From UBA11606 sp039188975 (GTDB lineage: Bacteria > Actinomycetota > Acidimicrobiia > Acidimicrobiales > Aldehydirespiratoraceae), in the NCBI GenBank assembly GCA_039188975.1, contig JBCCYT010000057.1, positions 1 to 23,046 of the forward strand: a stretch of DNA of 23,046 nt, in the 5' to 3' direction. Both the position numbers and the translations under genes were made by a program. The notes beneath the pieces are model-generated. The model had not been told where the DNA came from. It did no database searches and saw nothing but the letters and a program-made list of their open reading frames with translations. Positions 1 through 6,730 of the stretch are shown here, in pieces. How positions within the stretch are numbered: position 1 is the first letter of the stretch; each line of letters begins with the position of its first letter.

Positions 1-281
1 GAGGAGGCTGCGGGCCGCAGTTGGGGCTGCGAGCAGTCGATGAGTGATGCGTTCGTGTGAGTCGGGACGGCCAGGCTCGCGCCTTCGGCGAGCAGGAACT
101 CGGCGAAGTCAACCGACAGGCGCCCTGACCAGTGGCACGAGTTGATGTGGGCGAATTCGATCGGCACGAAAGTGGTCGCACCGCTCGATTCGGCCGCTGC
201 GACCATGAGCTGCATGGCGAGCTGATGCGCCCGCCCGGCCTTTCCGTCGATCCAGGCCTGTTCGTCGCTGGTCAGTTCCAC
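1..281 (-). CDS. Aconitase X N-terminal region (partial, 3' end beyond window)
   Basis: This is the first 93 residues of a protein that resembles the N-terminus of the aconitase X family (AcnX, DUF521). It starts VELTSDEQAWIDG, followed by an LAMQLMVAAAE helix, the segment PIEFAHINSCH, and DFAEFLLAEGASLAVPTHTNA, a pattern I recognise from AcnX large domains. Characterised members are Fe-S dehydratases acting on cis-3-hydroxy-L-proline or on mevalonate 5-phosphate; the substrate here cannot be told. The GTG start at 279-281 lies 3 bases after the stop of the upstream dehydrogenase and has no clear Shine-Dalgarno sequence, so translation is probably coupled. The catalytic cysteines and the rest of the protein lie outside the window. 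Confidence 0.68.
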   Translation of the reverse strand, partial: MELTSDEQAWIDGKAGRAHQLAMQLMVAAAESSGATTFVPIEFAHINSCHWSGRLSVDFAEFLLAEGASLAVPTHTNASLIDCSQPQLRPAAS

Positions 282-284
282 CCG

Positions 285-1055
285 TCACGAACGGGGGTAA
301 AGGGTTTCGGTGTTGCCGTCGACCCCGATGATCTGGCCCGAGATGTGACGGCCGTAGTCGCTTACCAGGAACATGATCAGGTCGCTGATCTCCTGCGGGT
401 CGACGTAACACTGCATCGACGTACCGATCGCGTACATGCGGCGAACGTCCTCGGGGTCGAGCCCTTCGGCGTCGGCGTGGGCGGCGATCACGTTCTCCAT
501 GCGCTGGCCGTTGACATTGCCGGGCACGATGCCGTTGACGCGGATGTTGTCGGGTCCGAGTTCCATGGCGAGCGTCTCGGTGAAGCCGGCGACGGCCCAT
601 TTGGCGGCCACATACGGCGATCGACCGGGAAAGCCGAGGATGCCGGCCGCCGACACCATGTTGATGATCACGCCGCTCTGCTGCGCCTTGAAGACGGGAG
701 CGACTCGGCGAGCGCAATAGAACTGGGCGTCGATACAGACGCCCATGCACTGCGCCCATTCCTCGTTGGTGACGTCTTCGACCATCTTGGTCGGGCCGCC
801 GACGCCGGCGTTGTTGACCATGATGTCGAGGCCACCGGGGAGGATCTCATCGAAGATGGCGTCCAGCGCGTCAGAGTCGGTGACATCGCACTGCCAGGTC
901 GTGATCGAGTCGGGCAAGGTGTCGAGCCCGGATGGGTCGATGTCGCAGGTGAAGACCTCGGCGCCGAGCCGGTCCATGGTCATGGCGGTGGTGCGGCCCA
1001 TGCCGTCGCCGCCGGCGGTGACGAACGCGCGCTTGCCGGCGAGTGAGATCTCCAT
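285..1055 (-). CDS. Short-chain dehydrogenase/reductase (SDR), cotranscribed with aconitase X
   Basis: This is a classical SDR of 256 residues, a usual length for the family, and a predicted cytoplasmic NAD(P)-dependent oxidoreductase of unknown substrate. The cofactor-binding motif TAGGDGMG is at about residues 13-20, NNAG at 81-84, a catalytic Ser near 135, and YxxxK with Tyr148 and Lys152. The Asn expected in the tetrad (the VN of helix alpha-4) appears to be Cys107 in VCIDAQ, which is unusual. The start was chosen at the ATG at 1053-1055 because AGGAGG lies a few bases upstream and the SDR fold begins there; the longer open frame upstream is not SDR-like. The aconitase X gene follows after 3 bases, suggesting a shared pathway. 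A promoter and dyad operator lie just upstream. Confidence 0.9.
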   Translation of the reverse strand: MEISLAGKRAFVTAGGDGMGRTTAMTMDRLGAEVFTCDIDPSGLDTLPDSITTWQCDVTDSDALDAIFDEILPGGLDIMVNNAGVGGPTKMVEDVTNEEWAQCMGVCIDAQFYCARRVAPVFKAQQSGVIINMVSAAGILGFPGRSPYVAAKWAVAGFTETLAMELGPDNIRVNGIVPGNVNGQRMENVIAAHADAEGLDPEDVRRMYAIGTSMQCYVDPQEISDLIMFLVSDYGRHISGQIIGVDGNTETLYPRS

Positions 1056-1086
1056 GGTGGTCCTCCTGATTCGGGGTCGGCGCAGG

Positions 1087-1118
1087 ACGCTATCGACCGA
1101 CTGAACGTTCGTCCAGTC
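1087..1118 (-). promoter_or_regulatory. Promoter with dyad (TetR-like) operator for the SDR-aconitase X unit
   Basis: Reading the minus strand, TGGACG (1115-1110) and TAGCGT (1092-1087) are separated by 17 bases and fit -35 and -10 elements. Over the -35 sits a 20-base dyad at 1099-1118 of form GACTG-N-ACG-NN-CGT-N-CAGTC (16 of 20 positions symmetric), with a nested perfect GAACGTTC at 1103-1110. Such dyads over a -35 element are typical of TetR-family repressor operators, but no TetR gene is in the window, so the regulator is inferred. The 179 bases between the divergent starts at 1055 and 1235 hold nothing else I can identify apart from the ribosome binding sites. Confidence 0.5.
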
Positions 1119-1234
1119 TTGCCGCTGGGAGGTCACCTGGGCCGTTCGACCTGCGAGGAATGAGTCGTCGGGCCGGTCGAGATCGGGGGCCGAGTGCCGA
1201 TTGGCGATCGGTGTGGTGGAGCAAGGGAGTTTCG

Positions 1235-3181
1235 ATGATGCCTGTTCGACAACCGCAGGGGCTGCTGACGCGGAGCCTGTTGATCGCTGCGATTCTCGGG
1301 GCGTTGTTTCTTCCGGTTGGAACGGCCGGGGCGACGGGCGACGCCGATGGCGATGGCATCCCTGACTCACTCGATCTGGTCGTCAACACGGGGTCGAACG
1401 TGTCCGCCACGAAGCAGGCGGTTCAGTCGAGTATCCAGCTGAACGACGTGGCGAACTTTGGACCCAACAACGCCACCGATCGTGTGTCCACCTTTGCGCC
1501 GGTGGCCCGAACTGCGGATGCCTCACCCTGGTGGCAGGTCGACCTGGGTGCACTGCACACGATCGACGGGATCAATCTGCATGCACAGCCGATGGACGGT
1601 GCCGTCGTCATGGTGACGGCACGTCCCCTCGGCTTTGTCTCGCTCGACGAGGCCGAAGCGGTCGCCGTGTGGTCGACCACGATCACCAGCACCGACTCGC
1701 TGACGCAGGTCGCCATCCCCGACCGGGTTGGCCGGTACGTGCGCATCCAGCTGCCGGCCGGCACGGGCATGCAGCTCGAACTCGCCGAGGTCGACGTGAT
1801 CGGCGAGCAAGGCACGCTCAACGACGCCGACGGCGACTTCGTGATCGATGCGGAGGATGTGGTCTCCACGACCGGGTCCATCGTCTCGACGGACAAGCCC
1901 GCCGCCCAATCGAGCCTCTTCGCCGGACGTCCGTTCGTCGATGCGTCCGCCGCCGTCGACGGGCTCCGTGACGGTGGGCGCGATCAGCAGCAACCCATGG
2001 CGATCACCGACGACGACGAGCCGTGGTGGGAAGTCGATCTGGGTGCGAGCTACTCGATCGACGGCATCAACCTGTTCACGCAAGCCGATGGCACGCTCGA
2101 TGCGCTCAATGGCGCAATCGTCATGGCCGGCGACACCACATTCGGCGATGCGACGCTGGCCGACGCGCAGGCGGCCGCGACGTGGACTGCCGATGTCGGC
2201 GACCTTGCCTCCCACGTCGTGCAACTTGCCGTTCCCGATGTCGATGCTCGTTTCGTTCGAGTGCAGCTTCCCGCTGACCGCAGCGACCGCCTGGGGCTGG
2301 CCGAGGTCGACGTCATCGGCCGACCGTCGGCGGAGTCGACGCTGTCCAATGTCGCCCTCGGCGCCGCCGCGTTCTCCACCTATGACCACTACGCGGACCA
2401 GCCAGGCGCGCGTGCGGTCGATGGCAACAAGGTTGCAACCTCCAGCCGGTGGGTGTCGGCGATCGCAAGCCCGACCATCACCCCCACGCTGACCCTTGAT
2501 TTCGGAGCGCGGTATGAGATCTCGGAGATGCGGCACTGGAACGGTTGGACCGGCTACAACATCGCAGTCGACGGCTACACCGTCGAGTATCGAACCGACC
2601 CGACCGATCCGTGGCGGCCATTGTTCTCCCGGACCGGCAACACCGACTCGATCGTGGTGGACACGTTCGTACCGGTCCTGGCATCGCAGGTGCGAATCAC
2701 CATCGACGAAGGTCGTGCCCGGTTCTATGAGGTCGAGTTCCTCGGGGCGGGACTGATGATGGAGCCCGGTTGGTCCAATGTTGCGCTCGGAGCTGGGGCA
2801 ACGTCGACATTTGACCACTACGGCAACCAGCCCGGATCGCGAGCGGTCGACGGCGACAAGGTCTCGACGGCCAGCCGCTGGGTGTCGGCCATTGCTTCTC
2901 CAACGGTGCAGCCGTCGCTCACCCTGGATCTCGGCGAGACGTACGAGATTGCCGAGATTCGCATCTGGAACGGCCATCTGCAGTGGAACAACCCGGTCGA
3001 CGGGTATCGGATCGAATACTGGGACGCCAGCCTCGCCCAGTGGGTCAACGCCCTCGAGCGAACCGGCAACACCGCATCGGTCACTCGGGACGAACTCACT
3101 CCGGTCTCGACATCACAGGTCCGCATCACCGTGACGAGCGGGCGGGCCCGATTCTTCGAGGTCGAAGTCCTCGGCCGCTGA
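1235..3181 (+). CDS. Secreted protein with four discoidin/F5-8C-like domains and two calcium-binding-type repeats
   Basis: This 648-residue exported protein is probably carbohydrate-binding or adhesive. A signal peptide is visible at residues 1-34 (basic start, hydrophobic LLIAAILGALFLPV, then AGA). Two thrombospondin-type-3-like Asp-rich repeats, DADGDGIPDSLD at 36-47 and DADGDFVIDAED at 197-208, each precede a domain. Domains 1 (about 55-189) and 2 (215-362) have the WWQVDLG / WWEVDLG and IDGINL signatures of fucolectin-type discoidin domains. Domains 3 (370-503) and 4 (514-648) are close duplicates of each other (SNVALGA, RWVSAIASPT, LDLG, QVRIT). No enzyme domain, LPXTG signal or C-terminal membrane segment is present. 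The start is one of two adjacent ATGs, with AAGGGAG at 1223-1229. The pilin-discoidin gene follows 42 bases downstream. Confidence 0.85.
   Translation: MMPVRQPQGLLTRSLLIAAILGALFLPVGTAGATGDADGDGIPDSLDLVVNTGSNVSATKQAVQSSIQLNDVANFGPNNATDRVSTFAPVARTADASPWWQVDLGALHTIDGINLHAQPMDGAVVMVTARPLGFVSLDEAEAVAVWSTTITSTDSLTQVAIPDRVGRYVRIQLPAGTGMQLELAEVDVIGEQGTLNDADGDFVIDAEDVVSTTGSIVSTDKPAAQSSLFAGRPFVDASAAVDGLRDGGRDQQQPMAITDDDEPWWEVDLGASYSIDGINLFTQADGTLDALNGAIVMAGDTTFGDATLADAQAAATWTADVGDLASHVVQLAVPDVDARFVRVQLPADRSDRLGLAEVDVIGRPSAESTLSNVALGAAAFSTYDHYADQPGARAVDGNKVATSSRWVSAIASPTITPTLTLDFGARYEISEMRHWNGWTGYNIAVDGYTVEYRTDPTDPWRPLFSRTGNTDSIVVDTFVPVLASQVRITIDEGRARFYEVEFLGAGLMMEPGWSNVALGAGATSTFDHYGNQPGSRAVDGDKVSTASRWVSAIASPTVQPSLTLDLGETYEIAEIRIWNGHLQWNNPVDGYRIEYWDASLAQWVNALERTGNTASVTRDELTPVSTSQVRITVTSGRARFFEVEVLGR
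2342..3178 (+). repeat. Intragenic duplication encoding two near-identical discoidin domains
   Basis: Residues 370-503 (bases 2342-2743) and 514-648 (bases 2774-3178) of the discoidin protein are tandem copies. Shared blocks include SNVALGA, DHYxxQPGxRAVDGxKV, SRWVSAIASPT, the RTGNT stretch and SQVRIT followed by GRARFxEVE. The first two domains of the same protein are more distant. This suggests a relatively recent internal duplication. Confidence 0.75.
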
Positions 3182-3223
3182 GCGTTCGCTCAGGTTCAGC
3201 CCGAAGGGTCCGAGTCTTACCGG

Positions 3224-4105
3224 ATGCGATTCTCGCACCGGTCACGTTCGAACCGCAGAGACGATGGTTTCACCCTGCTCGAGGTGATGGTCGTGGTCCT
3301 CGTCATCGGAATCCTTCTTGCCGTCGGCATCCCGACCTATCTCGGTGCTCGAGCGCGCGCCCAGGACCGAACGGCCGAAGCGACGTTACGCACAGGGATC
3401 GCGACCGCCTCCGCCGTGTTCACTGACGCAGCATCGTTCACGGGGGCGGATCCGACGGCCCTCGCCGAGGCAGAACCCGGATTCAGGTATGTCGATTCGA
3501 CGTCGATCTCGGTGGACGACATGACACTGAGCGTTGCCTCCAGTACGGATGGCACCGTCTGGGGCGCTGCGGTGCGCAGCGATTCGGGCACGTGCTTCTT
3601 CACCAGGGTCGACAGCGAAGGGCAGACAACCTCGGGCTCATCGGCGGTGGCTCGCTGTGCTGCGGATCAGTCGCTGTCCTTCATCGCTGGTTCGGGCTCC
3701 GGCCAGGGGACATTCAACGTGGCCTACGGGCAGCCGGCCACCCAGTCGTCGAACCACGGCACCGCCTTCGCAGATCGAGGCAACGATGGCAACACCGAGT
3801 CGAACTACTGGACGGGTGCCTCGGTCTTCCACACGAGCAGCGGTCCCGGTGAATGGTGGGAAGTCGATCTCGGTTCGGCCCATGTGATCGACGAGGTCCG
3901 CCTCTTCAATCGACAGGACGGCGTCGCCGCCCGAGCCCAAGACGTCGAGGTGTACGTCGACGGCGTACGTGTTGGTACGGCTCCGGGCGTGATCCAGAAC
4001 CCATCCGTCGTCGATGTCGGTGGCGTGTCGGGTCAGATCGTGCGGGTGGTCAACGGCCGAACCGACTACTTTCACCTGGCCGAAGTGGAAGTCTTCGGGC
4101 GCTGA
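3224..4105 (+). CDS. Type IV prepilin-like protein fused to a C-terminal discoidin/fucolectin domain
   Basis: This 293-residue protein joins a pilin to a lectin-like module. Residues 1-15 form a short basic class-III leader ending in Gly15; cleavage before Phe16 would leave FTLLEVMVV with Glu at mature position 5 (Glu20), then a hydrophobic N-helix to about residue 38 and GARARAQDRTAEATL, typical of Gram-positive type IV pilins. Cys124 and Cys145 could form the usual C-terminal pilin disulfide. A GSGSGQG linker (156-162) leads into a discoidin domain (about 164-293) with TQSSNHGTAF, NDGN, WWEVDLG, IDEVRLF and a terminal VEVFGR like the neighbour. Pilins normally end after the globular head, so the extra domain is unusual. 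The ribosome binding site is weak. The gene ends flush against the convergent RDD gene. Confidence 0.85.
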   Translation: MRFSHRSRSNRRDDGFTLLEVMVVVLVIGILLAVGIPTYLGARARAQDRTAEATLRTGIATASAVFTDAASFTGADPTALAEAEPGFRYVDSTSISVDDMTLSVASSTDGTVWGAAVRSDSGTCFFTRVDSEGQTTSGSSAVARCAADQSLSFIAGSGSGQGTFNVAYGQPATQSSNHGTAFADRGNDGNTESNYWTGASVFHTSSGPGEWWEVDLGSAHVIDEVRLFNRQDGVAARAQDVEVYVDGVRVGTAPGVIQNPSVVDVGGVSGQIVRVVNGRTDYFHLAEVEVFGR

Positions 4106-4699
4106 TCAGCGCCGCACCCGGACCACCCGGGTGTCGCCAATCCGGTCGTAGATGCTTCGTTTTTGGTCATCGGTGAGCACCATGATCAAAGCGGCGATGG
4201 GTGCGATGGCAGCGACCGCGCCGATGACGGGGATGATCCCGATCAGGTTGGGGACGGCCCGCCGCACCGCTCGGCCCAGCCCTGGCGGTGTCGTGGCGGC
4301 GTCGTCGAGCGTGACCCGAAGCCCGAGGATCAGCTTGCCCGGGGTACCGCCGAGAAACGCAACCATGAGGATGAACACTGCGGTGGGCACGATGCCGATG
4401 ACGTAGAGCGATGACGGAACCTCCACCGTGGAACCGTCTCCACCGGCATCGAGATCGTCGATCACGTCGCCGATGTAGCCGAAGAGAAACGGGATGAGGA
4501 AGATCCCGCTGACCAGTCCGTCGATGAGCGACGCCGCGACGCGGCGGCCGGCGCCGCCGTACTCGACCCGGGTTTGGTGAGGGTCAACCCATCCCGGCGG
4601 CTCGGGCAACGCCTCGGTCACCCATGCGGTGCCGTCCCAGTAGCGGACGGTGCCGGGAGGGTCGCCGGCACCGTGGTACCACCCCGGCTCGGTCGCCAT
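4106..4699 (-). CDS. DUF2510-RDD family membrane protein
   Basis: This is a 197-residue integral membrane protein. The N-terminus has the DUF2510 motif PGWY...RYWDGTAW (residues 5-26), a short module common on actinobacterial membrane proteins. The RDD domain follows, with RRVAASLID at 52-60, GGTPGKLILGLRV at 117-129 and RSIYDRIGDTRVV at 181-193, and three hydrophobic segments at about 56-76, 97-118 and 148-175. RDD proteins are mostly uncharacterised; some act in ion transport. The ATG at 4697-4699 overlaps the P450-homologue stop by one base (TGATG), showing translational coupling and fixing the start. A longer open frame to 4756 would run into the P450 gene and is not supported. Its stop abuts the stop of the convergent pilin gene with no gap. 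Confidence 0.88.
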   Translation of the reverse strand: MATEPGWYHGAGDPPGTVRYWDGTAWVTEALPEPPGWVDPHQTRVEYGGAGRRVAASLIDGLVSGIFLIPFLFGYIGDVIDDLDAGGDGSTVEVPSSLYVIGIVPTAVFILMVAFLGGTPGKLILGLRVTLDDAATTPPGLGRAVRRAVPNLIGIIPVIGAVAAIAPIAALIMVLTDDQKRSIYDRIGDTRVVRVRR

Positions 4700-5895
4700 C
4701 AGCGGGCTTCGATCGGTAGTTGCCGCAACGAATTGTTCAGGCTCGACCGTTGCCACAGGGCCAGTCCTGCCTGTTCGAGGTGGCGCCAGCGTTTGAAGAC
4801 TTCTTCGAAGAACACTCGACCCTGGAGTCGGGTGAGGGTTGCGCCGAGATCAAACTGGATGTCTCCAACTCCGAGCGACAGGTGAGGGTTGGGGTCTCGG
4901 GCAATGTCGAACGCGTGAGGGAGCTCGAAGATGTCGGCGTCGCGGTTGGCGGCGGTGCAGACGATCCCCACCCGATCACCTGCCTTCATCTCTTTTCCGC
5001 CCATGCGGGTGTCGACCAGCGCGACCCGGGACATGACATTGACCGGGTTGGCCCATCGCAGCATCTCTTCGACTGCAACCGGGATCTCACCCCGGTTGCC
5101 GCGGAGATCGAGATACGAGCCTGGGTGCTCGAACAACGCCATCATTCCTGACGACATCAGGCCAGCGATGGTGTCGGTGCTCATCATGACGAGCTGCACG
5201 AACACGCCAGCAAAGTCGATGTCGTCCAGGGCGCCCAGATCGGTTGCTCCTGCCAACAAGACGTCGGTGAGGTCGCCTTGCGGCCGTGCGGTTCGACGGT
5301 CTGCGGAAAAGTTGGCTGCATACGCAGCCAGTTCGAGTCGAGCCGCGCCTCGTGGCGCCCGTTCGGCTGGATCGACCTCGTCGTTGCCACTGTTGCGCAG
5401 CGCGACTGCGTAGAGGTGGGACCGGTCGTCGGCCGGGACGCCCAGGAGATCGGTGAGGGTGTTGATGGCGGCCGGCAGGGCGACCTGGTGCACGAAATCG
5501 AGATGGGAACCAGACTCGCGAGCCTGATCCAGCACGGCGCGGGTCGCCGCCCGTACCCGGTCTTCGAGCCCGTTCATGACGTCGTCCAAGGCCCACGCAT
5601 CGAGGTCGACTGGGGCCGCAGTTGGCGTGTCGTCATCGGTGGCGAGGAGCAGCTGACGAAGGTCGCCGAGATACAGCGGAGCCATGTCGTCGATCGCAAT
5701 CCCGTTGTCGATCGGCGAGAAGTAGTTGGTGGCCTCGGCGACCCGCAGGGCGTCGGGGTACCGAAGAATCGCCCAGAAACCGGGCTCGTCGCCTCCGTCA
5801 ACCCATTGGACCGGCTCGAGACGACGTGCGTCGTCGAAGCGCGAATGCGGTGGCCCGTTGACGTACGAGTCCGGATCCGCGATCCAGTCGGCCAC
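4699..5895 (-). CDS. Cytochrome P450 homologue lacking the heme-ligating cysteine
   Basis: This is a 398-residue P450-fold protein of normal bacterial length, most like the CYP125/CYP142 type by eye (PPHSRFDDARR and PGFWAILRY at the start, a late GATLTRLQGRVFFEE helix). The K-helix ExxR is present at Glu277-Arg280. In the I-helix the usual AGxDT reads MSTDT (238-242), keeping Asp241 and Thr242. The Cys-ligand loop, FGGTGAHYCIG in CYP125-type proteins, reads LGVGDIQFDLG (341-351): the cysteine is Asp349 and the preceding His is Gln. The only cysteine is Cys313, outside this loop. Both flanks align in one frame, so a sequencing frameshift does not explain the loss. It may be a non-catalytic homologue, as EryCII-type P450-like partners are. 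The GTG start is 3 bases after the FKBP stop. Confidence 0.85.
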   Translation of the reverse strand: MADWIADPDSYVNGPPHSRFDDARRLEPVQWVDGGDEPGFWAILRYPDALRVAEATNYFSPIDNGIAIDDMAPLYLGDLRQLLLATDDDTPTAAPVDLDAWALDDVMNGLEDRVRAATRAVLDQARESGSHLDFVHQVALPAAINTLTDLLGVPADDRSHLYAVALRNSGNDEVDPAERAPRGAARLELAAYAANFSADRRTARPQGDLTDVLLAGATDLGALDDIDFAGVFVQLVMMSTDTIAGLMSSGMMALFEHPGSYLDLRGNRGEIPVAVEEMLRWANPVNVMSRVALVDTRMGGKEMKAGDRVGIVCTAANRDADIFELPHAFDIARDPNPHLSLGVGDIQFDLGATLTRLQGRVFFEEVFKRWRHLEQAGLALWQRSSLNNSLRQLPIEAR

Positions 5896-5898
5896 GGA

Positions 5899-6279
5899 TC
5901 AGCCGATCGAGCGGAGATCGACCACGAAGACGAGGGTCTCGTTCGGGCCGATGACGCCGCCTGCGCCCATCTGGCCATAGCCCATGTCGGGCGGAATCGT
6001 GAGCCGGCGACGCCCGCCGACCTTCATTCCCTGCACACCTTGATCCCAGCCCTGGATGACCTGACCGGCTCCCAGACCGAACGTGAAGGTGTCGTTGCGG
6101 TTCCACGACGCATCAAATTCGCGCTGGGTAGACCAGCTCACACCGACATAGTCGACGGTCACCTGCATGCCGGCGGTGGCTTCGGGGCCATCGCCGACGA
6201 CGAGATCGTCGCTGAGCAGCTCGGCCGGTGGCGCGCCGTCGGGAATCGAGACGGCGGGCTTGCTGTGGATATCCTCCAT
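5899..6279 (-). CDS. FKBP-type peptidyl-prolyl cis-trans isomerase
   Basis: This 126-residue protein is a single FKBP domain preceded by about 25 residues without a signal peptide, so it is probably cytoplasmic. FKBP12-equivalent active-site residues are present: Tyr44, Phe55-Asp56, Val74-Ile75, Trp78 within VIQGWDQGVQGM, Tyr101 and Phe118. It should catalyse prolyl isomerisation and may assist folding. It is the first gene of a coupled unit with the P450 homologue (3-base gap) and the RDD protein. The ATG at 6277-6279 has no Shine-Dalgarno sequence but has TAGGTT six bases upstream, fitting a leaderless transcript. Confidence 0.92.
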   Translation of the reverse strand: MEDIHSKPAVSIPDGAPPAELLSDDLVVGDGPEATAGMQVTVDYVGVSWSTQREFDASWNRNDTFTFGLGAGQVIQGWDQGVQGMKVGGRRRLTIPPDMGYGQMGAGGVIGPNETLVFVVDLRSIG

Positions 6280-6285
6280 CCCGAG

Positions 6286-6291
6286 AACCTA
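6286..6291 (-). promoter_or_regulatory. Candidate leaderless -10 element of the FKBP operon
   Basis: On the minus strand TAGGTT is followed by six bases and the ATG. This places the transcription start on or next to the A of the start codon, the geometry seen in actinobacterial leaderless genes and repeated at several other genes in the window. No convincing -35 is visible. Confidence 0.5.
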
Positions 6292-6337
6292 GCGTGCGGC
6301 TCGGGCCCAGTGACTGATGTCATCTGACCGCGTTGCG

Positions 6338-6354
6338 TGACCCAAACAGGGTCA
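6338..6354. promoter_or_regulatory. Inverted repeat in divergent intergenic region
   Basis: TGACCC and GGGTCA are perfect 6-base arms around AAACA. The site lies between the divergent FKBP and SHOCT-like genes, about 50 bases upstream of each candidate -10, and could be an operator. The protein that binds is unknown, and the arms are short enough that chance is possible. Confidence 0.3.
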
Positions 6355-6386
6355 TATGGCACGTCGGAAAAGGGCAGGAGATCGGC

Positions 6387-6419
6387 TACGGTCGAACGTC
6401 GGTCACCGCGGAGTGACCG
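6387..6419 (+). promoter_or_regulatory. Candidate -10 and 5' leader hairpin of the SHOCT-like gene
   Basis: TACGGT at 6387-6392 is a candidate -10, giving a start near 6399. Immediately downstream is a perfect 7-bp stem, CGGTCAC (6400-6406) and GTGACCG (6413-6419), with loop CGCGGA, which would sit at the extreme 5' end of the transcript. A strong Shine-Dalgarno sequence, AGGAGGAGG at 6433-6441, follows. A 5'-terminal hairpin can stabilise mRNA or act as an operator; neither is proven here. Confidence 0.4.
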
Positions 6420-6446
6420 CCCTGTCGAGACGAGGAGGAGGTTGCC

Positions 6447-6719
6447 ATGGCTACCGGTCGATCCAGTTTCGCGAAGCGTCAGCGCGATATGGCGAAGAAG
6501 GCAAAGGCTGCGGCCAAGCGCGAGAAGCGCCTTGAAAAAGGCGAAGACGACGAGCTCGAGCTCGAAGACGAAGACGCGTTTGACGGGCCCCAACTGTCCA
6601 ACGAAGAGATCATGGAGCGGGTTGCTGACCTGCACCGTCGTTATGACGACGGTCAGATGGATCTCGACACCTTCGATGAAGAGAAGGCTGCGCTGATGGC
6701 GCAGATGGTCATCGACTGA
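6447..6719 (+). CDS. Small charged protein with SHOCT-like C-terminus
   Basis: This is a 90-residue protein of unknown function. The N-terminal third is strongly basic (FAKRQRDMAKKAKAAAKREKR, residues 8-28), followed by an acidic stretch (EDDELELEDEDAFD, 33-46). The C-terminus, SNEEIMERVADLHRRYDDGQ then DLDTFDEEKAALM (51-84), has the helix-turn-helix spacing of SHOCT-type short C-terminal domains, which mediate protein or nucleic-acid contacts in other proteins. No signal peptide, membrane segment or cysteine is visible. The start is secure because of the strong AGGAGGAGG five bases upstream. Convergent hairpins follow the stop. The basic N-terminus could bind nucleic acid, which is inference. 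Confidence 0.82.
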   Translation: MATGRSSFAKRQRDMAKKAKAAAKREKRLEKGEDDELELEDEDAFDGPQLSNEEIMERVADLHRRYDDGQMDLDTFDEEKAALMAQMVID

Positions 6720-6730
6720 TCGTGTCGTCT

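Noticed and set aside
132..1046. Long plus-strand open frame of 304 codons
   Set aside because: It is antisense to the SDR gene, which has clear motifs and a good ribosome site; the frame arises from high-GC codon use.
1523..2977. 484-codon minus-strand open frame
   Set aside because: It mirrors the discoidin gene and lacks recognisable motifs or a ribosome site.
4830..4880. Frameshift as the cause of the missing P450 cysteine
   Set aside because: Flanking helices on both sides align in one frame, and neither alternative frame provides a Cys-x-Gly motif.
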